Shown here: piece by piece, positions 1-7,485 of the stretch
Layout: each line of letters begins with the position of its first letter
Numbering within the stretch: position 1 is the first letter of the stretch
NCBI GenBank assembly: GCA_900543885.1
Contig: UQTA01000058.1
Span: forward strand, 1 to 19,360
Source: an uncultured Clostridium sp.
Lineage (GTDB): Bacteria; Bacillota; Clostridia; Lachnospirales; Lachnospiraceae
DNA: 19,360 nt
Direction: 5' to 3'
Made by a program: the position numbers and the translations under genes
The notes under the pieces: model-generated
What the model was told of the DNA's origin: nothing
The model's input: only the letters and a program-made list of their open reading frames with translations
The model's database searches: none

Positions 1-178
1 CACCAACTTCAAAAAGATGAACCGTAAAACCTTTATCGGATGCTATTTTCTGAACCAGTTCTTTTAGATAAGTTTCAATCTCTGCTGATAAAATTTTCCT
101 GCGATATTTCACCGACCATACCACATGATAGTTGATGTTATATACGCAAGTTCTTGAATGTATTAAATTTTCTTTCAT
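1..178 (-). CDS. tnpA: IS200/IS605-family Y1 transposase TnpA, N-terminal fragment (cut by window edge)
   Basis: Translating the minus strand from the ATG at 178 gives 59 residues beginning MKENLIHSRTCVYNINYHVV and continuing WSVKYRRKIL. The YHVVWSVKYRR stretch is the conserved N-terminus of single-strand-specific Y1 (HUH) transposases of the IS200/IS605 group, which excise and insert DNA at hairpin ends. The frame is open to position 1, so the gene continues outside. The HUH metal-binding motif and the catalytic tyrosine would lie beyond the edge and cannot be checked. A second in-frame ATG lies two codons upstream at 184. No convincing Shine-Dalgarno sequence precedes either ATG, which fits the weak translation known for IS200 transposases. 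Whether the full element is intact or carries tnpB is unknown. Confidence 0.85.
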   Translation of the reverse strand, partial: MKENLIHSRTCVYNINYHVVWSVKYRRKILSAEIETYLKELVQKIASDKGFTVHLFEVG

Positions 179-184
179 ACACAT

Positions 185-213
185 AGTATACTATCATACA
201 GAAGAAAACGCAA
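185..213 (-). promoter_or_regulatory. candidate tnpA promoter inside the left-end hairpin
   Basis: On the minus strand TTGCGT (-35, 208-213) and TATACT (-10, 185-190) are 17 bases apart. The predicted start of transcription is close to the tnpA ATG at 178, so the message may be leaderless or nearly so. The -35 box lies within the arm of the long hairpin. This is a motif match only. Confidence 0.4.
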
Positions 214-318
214 GCAGAAATCGAACAAACATTCGATTTCACTTGCGTTTCAGACGCTTTCATCTCGGCAATTGAATAACCGAGGATTCCCGCTTGTTAT
301 CCTAAATATAGCGAAAAA

Positions 319-488
319 GGGGCTGTTGCAAAATATAGCAGCGATTTTCTGTAATCCAGTTGTTCTGCCTCTTCGAGACATCTGTACGGGCAGAACGGAC
401 TTCAGTCCGAGCTGAACGCACAGATGTAACGAGAAGCTGTGCAGACAACGGATACAGAAAAATAGAGGCTGTGTTTTACAACGGCTCC
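319..488. repeat. long palindromic repeat (family B), copy 1
   Basis: This ~170-base element folds almost end to end. Its ends, GGCTGTTGCAAAATA and its partner near 471-487, pair with each other. ACATCTGT (378-385) pairs with ACAGATGT (419-426). The centre is CGGACT-TC-AGTCCG (396-409). A second copy lies at 7318-7485 with about 85 percent identity judged by eye. A 98-codon plus-strand frame crosses it but looks spurious. The T-rich minus-strand flank after the closing stem could let it act as a terminator. It may be a MITE-like or REP-like element; no transposase is visible. Confidence 0.75.
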
Positions 489-571
489 TTTCTAATTGTT
501 TTCTTTATTCAATGTCTACTTTTTGAGTTAAATATCTACTTTTTCTGCCAGAATATATCTCATTCACAACA

Positions 572-614
572 CATAAAACAGCCGGTCCACTGGTATACTC
601 CCAGCGACCGGCTG
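572..614 (-). terminator. rho-independent terminator of rpsU
   Basis: On the minus strand CAGCCGGTC and GACCGGCTG form a 9-bp stem with further inner pairing (GCTGG with CCAGT), followed by TTTTATGT. It begins about 40 bases after the rpsU stop. Confidence 0.85.
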
Positions 615-652
615 ATTTACTTTACTTCAATTGGACTAATTCCGTGCGAGAA

Positions 653-829
653 TTAGTTGTACTTACGCTTACGAGCAGCTTCAGACTTTTTCTTACGTCT
701 TACGCTTGGCTTCTCGTAATGCTCTCTTTTACGAATTTCCTGCTGAATGCCAGCCTTTGCACAGTTTCTCTTGAATCTGCGTAAAGCACTGTCTAAGCTC
801 TCGTTATCTTTAACAATTACGTTTGACAT
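653..829 (-). CDS. rpsU: 30S ribosomal protein S21
   Basis: This 58-residue protein starts MSNVIVKDNESLDSALRRFK and ends in the very basic tail PSVRRKKKSEAARKRKYN. It matches bacterial S21 in sequence and length. S21 binds the 30S platform near the 3' end of 16S rRNA and aids start-site selection. The ATG at 829 is preceded by AGGTG six bases upstream and by a stronger GGAGGGAGG slightly further away. The gene has its own consensus promoter in the alaS-rpsU gap and its own terminator, so it can be expressed as a single-gene unit independently of alaS. The stop codon is TAA. Identification is secure. Confidence 0.97.
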   Translation of the reverse strand: MSNVIVKDNESLDSALRRFKRNCAKAGIQQEIRKREHYEKPSVRRKKKSEAARKRKYN

Positions 830-904
830 CGCTCACACCTAACCTCCCTCCAGTTGTGTAATTGTGCATAATACAACTGTTTGGGTATTTTTAGCACTGC
901 TATG

Positions 905-932
905 ATTATAGCATAAAATTCCCATACGTCAA
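905..932 (-). promoter_or_regulatory. sigma-A promoter of rpsU
   Basis: On the minus strand TTGACG (-35, 927-932) and TATAAT (-10, 905-910) are separated by 16 bases. TGC just upstream of the -10 box gives a partial extended -10. The leader to the rpsU ATG is about 70 bases. Confidence 0.85.
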
Positions 933-982
933 GAAAAATTTTATATTTTTCTGCGTTTTCTGCACTTTTTATTCAAACAGGC

Positions 983-3631
983 TTATTTGGTCTGTTCTTC
1001 TACTACTTCTACGGCTTTCTTTAAAGCTTCTTCAATGCCTGCTGGATTCTTTCCGCCGGCCTGAGCCATATTTGGACGACCGCCGCCGCCGCCACCTACA
1101 AGACCTGCAATGGCCTTGATCAGGTTGCCTGCATGAGCGCCCTTCTTCTGAGCTTCATCTGTTGCAGTTGCCATCAGACTTACTTTTCCATCCATAACGG
1201 AAGCGATCACAACCACCCCTTCTCCGCTCTTATCTTTTACCTGGTCGCCCAGGTTTCTAAGCCCGTTCATATCTACATCAGCTACCTTGGAAGCAAGTAC
1301 TTTCCCGCCATTTACTTCTTTTACCTGGCTTAATACATCTCCTCAGGAGTCATTTGCCATCTCTCTCTTTAACTTCTCATTTTCTGGGTTTAATGCCTTG
1401 TTCTCGTCTAACAGAGACTGGATCTTAGCTGTAAGACCTGCAGGAGTTGTCTTAGCTGTCTTAACTGCTTCGTGAAGTTCTGCTTCAACCTCTGCATAGT
1501 GTTTCATCAGGCCATCAGAGGTAAGAGCTTCAATACGTCTTACACCAGCTGCAATACCTGCTTCAGAAAGGATCTTGAAATATCCGATAGTGCTGGTATT
1601 TGCTACATGAGTACCACCGCAAAGCTCTGTGGAGAAATCTCCCATCTTTACAACACGTACCTTTTCACTATACTTCTCACCAAACAGTGCCATTGCACCG
1701 GTCTTCTTTGCTTCATCTAAAGTCATAACCTCTGTTACAACCGGAAATGCAGCCTGGATCTCTTCGTTTACTATATCTTCTACCTTTTTGATCTCCTCTG
1801 GAGTCATAGCAGAGAAATGAGTAAAATCAAAACGAAGACGGCCTGCATCTACATAAGAACCTGCCTGCTCTACATGGTTTCCTAATACAGTGCGCAGTGC
1901 TTTCTGCAATAAATGAGTCGCACTGTGGTTCTTACTGGTGAGAGCACGGTTCTTCGGGCATACAGATAAGGTAACTGTCTCGCCAACGCTTAACATTCCC
2001 TTAGTCATAATACCTACATGGCCAATCTTTCCGCCCTGTAAGTGAATGGTCTCTTCTACCTTAAATTCACCGTTAGCGCTGGAAATAGTACCCTTATCGC
2101 CCTGCTGGCCGCCCATGGTTCCGTAGAATGTGGTCTGGTCAGCGATAATGGTTCCTCTCTGTCCATCTGTTAATGCTTCTACGATCTCATCTTCTGTAGT
2201 CAGAACAGAGATCTTGGAATCAGTCTTTAATTTATCATAACCTACAAACTCAGAGGTGATAGCAGCATCAATAGACTGATATACAGTTACATCTGCTCCC
2301 ATGTAGTTCGTGGTCTTACGTGCCTTACGTGCCTTTTCCTTCTGCTCCTTCATAGCTGCTGCAAAACCGTCTTCATCAACGGTGCAGCCCTTCTCCTCCA
2401 GGATCTCCTTGGTCAGGTCTACAGGGAAGCCGTAAGTATCATACAGTTTAAATGCATTCTCGCCGGAAAGAGTCTTCTCACCGGAAGCTGCCATAGCATC
2501 TTCCATTTCAGAAAGAATTGCAAGACCCTGGTCGATAGTCTTGTTGAACTTGTCTTCTTCTTCAGTCAGTACTTTAAAGATCATAGACTGCTTTTCTTCC
2601 AGTTCCGGATATCCGTCCTTGGAAAGCTCAATAACAGTCTTGGAAAGTTCTGCAAGGAACTTGCCTTCAATACCAAGCTTTCTTCCATGACGTGCTGCAC
2701 GGCGCAGCAGGCGGCGAAGAACATAACCTCTTCCTTCATTAGAAGGCATGATACCATCAGAGATCATGAAGGTACAGGACTTAATATGGTCTGTAACAAT
2801 ACGAAGAGAAACATCGGTTTCATGATCTTTCTGATATTCCTTGTGAGAAAGAGCACATACTCTGTCTAACAGAGCCTTGTTTGTATCAACTGTAAATAAG
2901 GAGTCAACATCCTGAACAATAACTGCCAGACGCTCCAGACCCATACCTGTATCAATGTTCTTCTGCTTCAGTTCGGAATAATGACCATGGCCATCATTAT
3001 CAAACTGGCTAAATACGTTATTCCATACTTCGATATAACGGTCACATTCGCAGCCTACGGTACATCCAGGCTTGCCGCAGCCATACTTTTCACCTCTGTC
3101 GTAGTAGATCTCAGAACATGGGCCGCAAGGACCTGAACCATGCTCCCAGAAGTTGTCTTCCTTACCAAAACGGAAGATACGCTCTGGAGCAATACCGATC
3201 TCTTTATTCCAGATATCAAATGCTTCATCATCATCCTGGTAAACAGATGGATACAGACGGTCTGGATCCAGACCAACTACTTCTGTTAGGAATTCCCAGG
3301 ACCAGTGGATTGCTTCTGTTTTGAAGTAATCACCGAAAGAGAAGTTTCCTAACATCTCAAAGAAAGTACCGTGACGTGCAGTCTTTCCGATATTTTCAAT
3401 ATCACCTGTACGGATACATTTCTGGCAGGTAGTCACTCTTCTTCTAGGCGGGATCTCCTGTCCGGTAAAATAAGGCTTTAATGGTGCCATACCGGAGTTG
3501 ATCAGCAGAAGGCTGTTATCATTATGCGGTACAAGTGAGAAGCTCTTCATAGCCAGATGACCCTTGCTCTCAAAAAACTCAAGGAACATGCGGCGCAGCT
3601 CATTCACTCCGCGGTACTGTGGTTGTTTCAC
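983..3631 (-). CDS. alaS: alanyl-tRNA synthetase, frame interrupted by an in-frame UGA
   Basis: AlaRS charges tRNA-Ala and hydrolyses misacylated Ser- and Gly-tRNA-Ala. The class II catalytic core fills roughly residues 1-250 (ELRRMFLEFFESKGH, GNFSFGDYFK). The editing domain has the zinc motifs HSATH (569-573) and CGGTH (671-675). The C-terminal DHHA1 domain carries GLVGGGGGGRPNMAQAGGK. A TGA at 1343-1345 ends the first frame after 762 residues. The same frame then continues without any shift to TAA at 983, giving 882 codons in all, the normal length for the family. As written, the product would keep catalysis and editing but lose DHHA1, the C-terminal dimerisation and tRNA-elbow domain. The start is GTG, nine bases after GGAGG. 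A sequencing error, a real nonsense allele or readthrough are all possible. Confidence 0.93.
1343..1345 (-). other. in-frame UGA codon within alaS
   Basis: The minus-strand codons read AAT GAC TCC TGA GGA GAT GTA, so residues NDS are followed by a stop and then by GDVLSQVKEV, which continues the AlaRS family sequence. The stop sits at the centre of a perfect palindrome, CTCC-TGA-GGAG. One base change (to GGA, CGA, TTA or TCA) would restore the frame. Confidence 0.9.
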
Positions 3632-3763
3632 TTTTTTCTTCCTCCATTATATAAATTTAGGGTTTTTCAGTAAATATTTCAGGACAGCAAAAATCCGGGC
3701 AGAACCGACCTTGCCTGTGAATGCCCTCCTAAAACAAACCATCTATATAAACTCATAATCGGA

Positions 3764-3792
3764 ATTTTACCATATAAGAGCTGAATTAGCAA
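3764..3792 (-). promoter_or_regulatory. promoter of alaS
   Basis: On the minus strand TTGCTA (-35, 3787-3792), a 17-base spacer and TAAAAT (-10, 3764-3769) with an upstream TGG extended -10. The leader is about 125 bases. I searched it for the T-box antiterminator core and did not find one. Confidence 0.7.
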
Positions 3793-3830
3793 GAGAAAAT
3801 GACTCCAGAAGCATATCCGGAGTCACTTTT
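3791..3830 (-). terminator. terminator downstream of the LprI-domain gene
   Basis: TGACTCC (3800-3806) and GGAGTCA (3819-3825) form a 7-bp stem. On the minus strand it is followed by TTTTCTCTT. It overlaps the -35 box of the alaS promoter and separates the two transcription units. The plus-strand side is also T-rich, so it may work both ways. Confidence 0.7.
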
Positions 3831-3831
3831 A

Positions 3832-3965
3832 GTTACTGTTCATGCGTCACATGACCAGCAACGGAATTTGCCGTGGCTTCGCATTTAAATACGGCAAATT
3901 CCCGCTGCCACTACGTTATCGTACGGCACTTTCGGTTCCAAAAGTGCCTACCCATGTACAGTAAC
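3832..3965. repeat. multi-branched palindromic intergenic element
   Basis: An outer stem pairs GTTACTGT-T-CATG (3832-3844) with CATG-T-ACAGTAAC (3953-3965), with one mismatch. Inside are a 12-bp perfect stem, GGAATTTGCCGT with ACGGCAAATTCC, flanked by further pairing; a small TACG-ATAA-CGTA hairpin (minus strand); and GGCACTTT with AAAGTGCC around an 8-base loop. It lies between the LprI-domain gene stop and its terminator. Only one copy is in the window, so calling it a dispersed repeat is an inference from its architecture. Confidence 0.6.
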
Positions 3966-3982
3966 CACTTTTAATCGCTCTT

Positions 3983-4801
3983 TTATTTTCCTGCCAGCTC
4001 ATCACACCGCTTCGCCAGCTCATAAGCCCGTTCCCTGGTCTGATCTACCATGCTGGAGGCATAAGACAGACCATTCCCTGTTTTGCCGGAGCTGTCAGCT
4101 GCATCTGATTCCCGTTTTTTCAGCCAGTCTTTCTCTTCATTTGCAAGATTTAAAGCTTCTTCCTTGGGAAGCGCTTCTAATAAAGCATTATAAACAACGC
4201 TTAATTCCCCGTCCCACATCTTAAGTTCTGTCTCTGCAGATGTTTTAGCAGAATAAACATTGGAATCTGTCTCATGTTCCCGCATTTTCTGAATCTGGCT
4301 GTCCAGATTCTTTAAGCGGTCCGTATAGCTTTCCTGATCTGAACTTTCAGCAAGAACTGCATTTTTATCGGTTTCCCGATCCGCAGACTGTGTATCCGGA
4401 TCGGCTTCTGCCTGAACCTGCAGATGATTCTCATCTTCTGCCTGAACCTGTGTGTTTTCTTCTTTTTCAGGTTCTGTAACGCTTTCGTCTTTTGCAGCAG
4501 CCTGTGGCACTGCCTGAGGCTCTTGCATCTCTGCATCGTTTCCCGTTTCCCGTATTGGTGTTTTTAATGCCTGTGTACCGGTCTCTTCCTTTACTTTTTC
4601 TTCCAGTTTATCCTGAGATTTCTGCGGCGCATCCTGCTGTAAAACAGCTGCCGCACCAACGGCTTTTTCTGCCGCATCTCCTGAAAGAACCTGAATCTCA
4701 CTTTCCTGCTGGGTCTTCACAACGGAACTTGTATAGCTGGTAATAGCGATTCCTGCTGCCAGAATACAGCCGATAATGACCCACACCCTTCTGTCTTTCA
4801 T
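3983..4801 (-). CDS. membrane-anchored or secreted protein with C-terminal LprI/DUF1311-like domain
   Basis: The protein has 272 residues. Residues 6-24 (VWVIIGCILAAGIAITSYT) form one hydrophobic segment, a signal peptide or anchor. Residues ~30-155 are a low-complexity linker rich in Glu, Gln, Ala and Asp with repeated short motifs such as QVQAE. Residues ~160-270 resemble the lysozyme-inhibitor LprI/DUF1311 family: YTDRLKNLDSQ, then ELSVVYNALLEALPKEEA, WLKKRESDA and TRERAYELAKRCDEL follow the usual order of conserved blocks, although the family's paired cysteines are mostly absent. It would act outside the membrane; the target is unknown. The ATG at 4801 follows AGGGTG. It has its own promoter and terminator, so it seems monocistronic. 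The fold assignment is by eye. Confidence 0.75.
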   Translation of the reverse strand: MKDRRVWVIIGCILAAGIAITSYTSSVVKTQQESEIQVLSGDAAEKAVGAAAVLQQDAPQKSQDKLEEKVKEETGTQALKTPIRETGNDAEMQEPQAVPQAAAKDESVTEPEKEENTQVQAEDENHLQVQAEADPDTQSADRETDKNAVLAESSDQESYTDRLKNLDSQIQKMREHETDSNVYSAKTSAETELKMWDGELSVVYNALLEALPKEEALNLANEEKDWLKKRESDAADSSGKTGNGLSYASSMVDQTRERAYELAKRCDELAGK

Positions 4802-4893
4802 CTATTCACACCCTGTCTATGGTCTGTAAAATTTCTTTCCCAAATGGCAAAACTGCCTGAGGGAAATATTTTGCAATAATATTTTTCAGTCAT

Positions 4894-4922
4894 ACAGTAC
4901 CATAAAATCGGACACTTGTGAA
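4894..4922 (-). promoter_or_regulatory. promoter of the LprI-domain gene
   Basis: On the minus strand TTCACA (-35, 4917-4922), a 17-base spacer and TACTGT (-10, 4894-4899) preceded by TATGG, a good extended -10. It leaves an approximately 90-base leader to the ATG at 4801. Confidence 0.6.
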
Positions 4923-4961
4923 TACTATTCCGAAAGGAGTAATATATTGTAAGATTTGCGT

Positions 4962-4994
4962 AAAAATTAAGGCTGCTGCAAAATGCATCAGCCC
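4962..4994 (-). terminator. terminator of rnhA
   Basis: On the minus strand GGCTGATGCA and TGCAGCAGCC form a 10-bp stem with one mismatch around a TTT loop, followed by TTAATTTTTA. It starts 7 bases after the rnhA stop codon. Confidence 0.85.
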
Positions 4995-5001
4995 CAACCT
5001 A

Positions 5002-5484
5002 TTAAAGGGATAACCCTTCATCTGTCATCAGATCTGTTCCGTCTGCCGCTGTAGTAGCCAGTTCATCACACCGTTCATTCTGAGGATGTCCGGCATGGCC
5101 CTTTACCCAGATGAACGTAACCTGATGCTGTTCCTTCGCCTTTAAAAGCCGCTTCCACAGGTCGATATTTTTTACCGGACCGCTTTTTCCACGGTTCCAG
5201 CCTTTGGCGATCCAGCCTTTTATCCAGTTCTGGTTAAAAGCATCTGTAAGATATTTGGAATCTGAATAAAGCTCTATCTTACAGGGGCGGTTTAACGCCT
5301 CTAAACCTGCAATGGCCGCCATCAATTCCATACGGTTATTGGTGGTCTTTTTATAGCCTGCGGATAAAGTTTTCTCATGAAGCTGGCCATTTTTATCCAC
5401 ATAATGCATGACCACGCCATAGCCGCCTGGTCCGTCTGGATTTCCTCTTGCTGATCCATCTGTGTAAATCTTTACTTCTGTCAT
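5002..5484 (-). CDS. rnhA: ribonuclease HI
   Basis: The enzyme cleaves the RNA strand of RNA-DNA hybrids, removing R-loops and primers. The 160 residues match RNase HI from end to end. The catalytic acids D9 (YTDGS), E53 (NRMEL), D75 (YSDSKY) and D140 (CDELA) are all visible, as is the histidine of VKGHAGH (H130). The basic protrusion that grips the hybrid (WIAKGWNRGKSG, about 91-102) is present. It is therefore the type 1 enzyme in its E. coli-like form. The ATG at 5484 has AGGAG ten bases upstream. It follows the beta-CASP nuclease gene by 74 bases with no clear promoter between, so the two are probably co-transcribed, and a strong terminator follows. Confidence 0.96.
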   Translation of the reverse strand: MTEVKIYTDGSARGNPDGPGGYGVVMHYVDKNGQLHEKTLSAGYKKTTNNRMELMAAIAGLEALNRPCKIELYSDSKYLTDAFNQNWIKGWIAKGWNRGKSGPVKNIDLWKRLLKAKEQHQVTFIWVKGHAGHPQNERCDELATTAADGTDLMTDEGLSL

Positions 5485-5558
5485 TTTTCTGTACTCCTGT
5501 TGTTATTAATGTTCTCTCAGCGGCTTTCATGCATATTTCAAGTTATAACTCCGTATAC

Positions 5559-7160
5559 TTAACGGTTCCATTTCTCGCATAAAGCCAGTATCTGTTCTGT
5601 AAAACGGGTCAGATCCTGATTGGCTCCTCCCTGGTTGCGTGCGATCACATCCATAAGCATCTGTCCTGCATCCACCAGTCTGGTATATACTCCTGTTGCC
5701 TTTCTGGCTGCCTGAGTTTCTGCCTCTACCAAAACAGGTTCGGTCTCCCTGATCCATACGCCTTTTATCAGATCAAATTCAGATCCGGAATAGGGAGCTT
5801 TCGCTGTAAGTCCCAGCTGGGTATTTAAAGCATCTGTCAGTGACTGGCAGGATTCATCATTTCCATGTACTACAAATACGTATTTCGGCTTTTGTTCAAA
5901 GGCTGCTGCCCAGGTAAGAAGGCCGTCTCTGTCTGCATGACCGCTGATGCCGTCTAATGTCTCAATATGGGCCCTGACATCGATTTCTTCTCCAAAAATC
6001 TTAACTGCCGGCGCCCCATCCTGAAGCAGGCGGCCTAAGGTTCCTTCTGCCTGATATCCCGCAAATACCACACTGCACTCTTCCCGCCACAGATTATGTT
6101 TTAAATGATGACGGATACGGCCTGCATCGCACATACCTGCTGCGGAAATGATCACCTTGGGCGTCATATCAAAGTTGATATTTTTAGACTCTTCACTGGT
6201 AACGGAAAGCTTCAATCCTGGAAAATCAATAGGGTTGATGCCCCGCTCTACCAGTGCCTTGGTTTCCTCATCGTAACATTCTACCATGTTCTGTTTAAAA
6301 ACATGGGTAGCTTCCACCGCCAGAGGACTGTCCACGTATACCTGGAAGCCGTCATGGCCGGTAACCAGCTTTTCTTCTTTAATGTGGCGGATCATGTAAA
6401 GTAATTCCTGGGTTCTGCCTACTGCAAAGGCCGGGATCACTACATTGCCCTGACGATCCAGTGTTTCCTGAATAATACGGGCAAGCCCCGTCACGTGATC
6501 TTCGCCTTTTTTGTGATAGCGGTTTCCATAGGTGGACTCCATAACCACATAATCGCCGTCAGAAATATACTGGGGATCTCTGATCAGCGGCTTATTTTTA
6601 TTTCCGATATCGCCGGAAAAGACGATTTTTCTCTGTTCGTCTCCTTCTGTTGCCCAGATCTCAATAGAAGCAGAACCAAGAAGATGGCCTACATCCGTAA
6701 AGCGCAGCGTAATGTTTTCATTCAGCTTGAATTTCTGTCCGTATGCCACACCTTCAAAATGGCCTAAAACCCCTTCTGCATCCTGCATGGTATAAAGAGC
6801 CTCTACCTCTGTTTTGCCGGCCCGGCGGGCCTTTCTGTTGCGCCACTCTGCCTCCATTTCCTGGATATGGGCACTGTCACGGAGCATAATACCGCACAGA
6901 TCTGCAGTTGCATAGGTAGTGATGATCTGCCCCTTAAATCCCCTGGCATAGATCCAAGGAAGCATTCCTGCATGGTCAATATGGGCATGAGTCAGAAACA
7001 CATAATCAATGTCGCTGTAACTAACCGGAAGCTCTGCATTCTGGTAAACATTATTCCCCTGTTCCATACCACAGTCAATCAGAACTTTTGTATCTCCCAC
7101 TTCCAAAAAATGGCAGCTGCCTGTTACTTCATGATCCGCTCCGATAAAGGTCAGTCTCAT
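5559..7160 (-). CDS. beta-CASP metallo-beta-lactamase-fold RNase (CPSF-like)
   Basis: The 533-residue protein belongs to the beta-CASP group of metallo-beta-lactamase RNases (CPSF73/YsmA-like rather than RNase J). The zinc motif HAHIDH is at residues 58-63. Other conserved blocks follow in order: GHLLGSASIEI, FSGDIGNKNKPL, MESTYGNRYH, the cap with IPAFAVGRTQELLYMI, ISAAGMCDAGRIRHHLKHNL, FAGYQAEGTLGR, and ISGHADRDGLLTWA. The last ~75 residues form a poorly conserved helical tail. A longer reading begins six bases earlier at 7166, but GGGGAG lies only one base from that ATG and seven from the one at 7160, so I chose 7160. It has its own promoter and leads rnhA. Substrates are unknown. Confidence 0.92.
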   Translation of the reverse strand: MRLTFIGADHEVTGSCHFLEVGDTKVLIDCGMEQGNNVYQNAELPVSYSDIDYVFLTHAHIDHAGMLPWIYARGFKGQIITTYATADLCGIMLRDSAHIQEMEAEWRNRKARRAGKTEVEALYTMQDAEGVLGHFEGVAYGQKFKLNENITLRFTDVGHLLGSASIEIWATEGDEQRKIVFSGDIGNKNKPLIRDPQYISDGDYVVMESTYGNRYHKKGEDHVTGLARIIQETLDRQGNVVIPAFAVGRTQELLYMIRHIKEEKLVTGHDGFQVYVDSPLAVEATHVFKQNMVECYDEETKALVERGINPIDFPGLKLSVTSEESKNINFDMTPKVIISAAGMCDAGRIRHHLKHNLWREECSVVFAGYQAEGTLGRLLQDGAPAVKIFGEEIDVRAHIETLDGISGHADRDGLLTWAAAFEQKPKYVFVVHGNDESCQSLTDALNTQLGLTAKAPYSGSEFDLIKGVWIRETEPVLVEAETQAARKATGVYTRLVDAGQMLMDVIARNQGGANQDLTRFTEQILALCEKWNR

Positions 7161-7222
7161 AAGCATTCTCCCCTCTGTTGCCCTTTTATTACGATCTTAA
7201 GGGCCTCGTTTTTGCTAACCAC

Positions 7223-7252
7223 AGTATAGCACATTTGCACGTTTATTTGCAA
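7223..7252 (-). promoter_or_regulatory. sigma-A promoter of the beta-CASP RNase gene
   Basis: On the minus strand TTGCAA (-35, 7247-7252), an 18-base spacer and TATACT (-10, 7223-7228). The leader to the ATG at 7160 is about 55 bases. Confidence 0.75.
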
Positions 7253-7317
7253 TCTTTTTCAGTCATTTTACGCATATTGTACAAATTTTCTGAAAATGTT
7301 GTTTATGCCGCCGCAGA

Positions 7318-7485
7318 AGGCTGTTGAAAAATGCAGCTGCGCTTTTCTGCCATCCAGATGTTCTGCCTCTTCGAGACATCTGTACGAGCAGAGCGGACTT
7401 CAGTCCGAACTGAGCGTACAGATGTAACGAGAAGCTGTGCAGACAACGGATGCAGAAAAATAGTAGCTGCATTTTTTAACAGCCG
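7318..7485. repeat. long palindromic repeat (family B), copy 2
   Basis: This is the second copy of the element at 319-488. The terminal stem is better paired here: GGCTGTTGAAAAATGCAGCT on the left with its near-exact complement at 7464-7484. ACATCTGTACG now pairs perfectly with CGTACAGATGT, and the core CGGACT-TC-AGTCCG is unchanged. Its right end abuts the direct repeat that starts at 7482. It lies between the spoIVA 3' region and the beta-CASP RNase promoter. No coding function is supported. Confidence 0.75.

Larger units (their letters stand above)
1..305 (-). mobile_element. IS200/IS605-type element, left-end side
   Basis: The region upstream of tnpA holds two hairpins, as expected for the left end of this family, which uses subterminal palindromes instead of inverted repeats. 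The first is long: AAACGCAAG (206-214) pairs with CTTGCGTTT (242-250), and GAAATCGAA (217-225) pairs with TTCGATTTC (232-240), with a 6-base loop. The second has CTCGG (264-268) and CCGAG (280-284) around an 11-base loop. The outer boundary near 300 is a guess, because no cleavage site or empty site can be recognised here. Confidence 0.55.

Noticed and set aside
360..656. 98-codon plus-strand frame
   Set aside because: Its first part lies within the family B palindrome and its end runs through the rpsU terminator. There is no ribosome binding site and no recognisable protein.
983..1270. Separate 95-residue gene for the AlaRS C-terminal domain
   Set aside because: There is no ribosome binding site before the ATG at 1270, and family sequence continues upstream of it in frame up to the UGA. 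It is the tail of alaS.
1343..1345. Selenocysteine at the alaS UGA
   Set aside because: No convincing SECIS-like stem-loop follows the UGA, AlaRS is not a selenoprotein family, and the position is not a conserved cysteine.
1343..1345. Reassignment of UGA as a sense codon in this organism
   Set aside because: No other gene in the window has an in-frame UGA, and tryptophan is encoded by TGG. The lack of TGA stops in 16 genes is suggestive but too small a sample.
3632..3763. T-box riboswitch in the alaS leader
   Set aside because: T-boxes are common before synthetase genes, but the leader is short and lacks the conserved antiterminator core.
4760..4801. Lipobox (IIGC) in the LprI-domain protein
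   Set aside because: The Cys is at residue 12, with the hydrophobic stretch after it rather than before, so it is not a lipoprotein signal.
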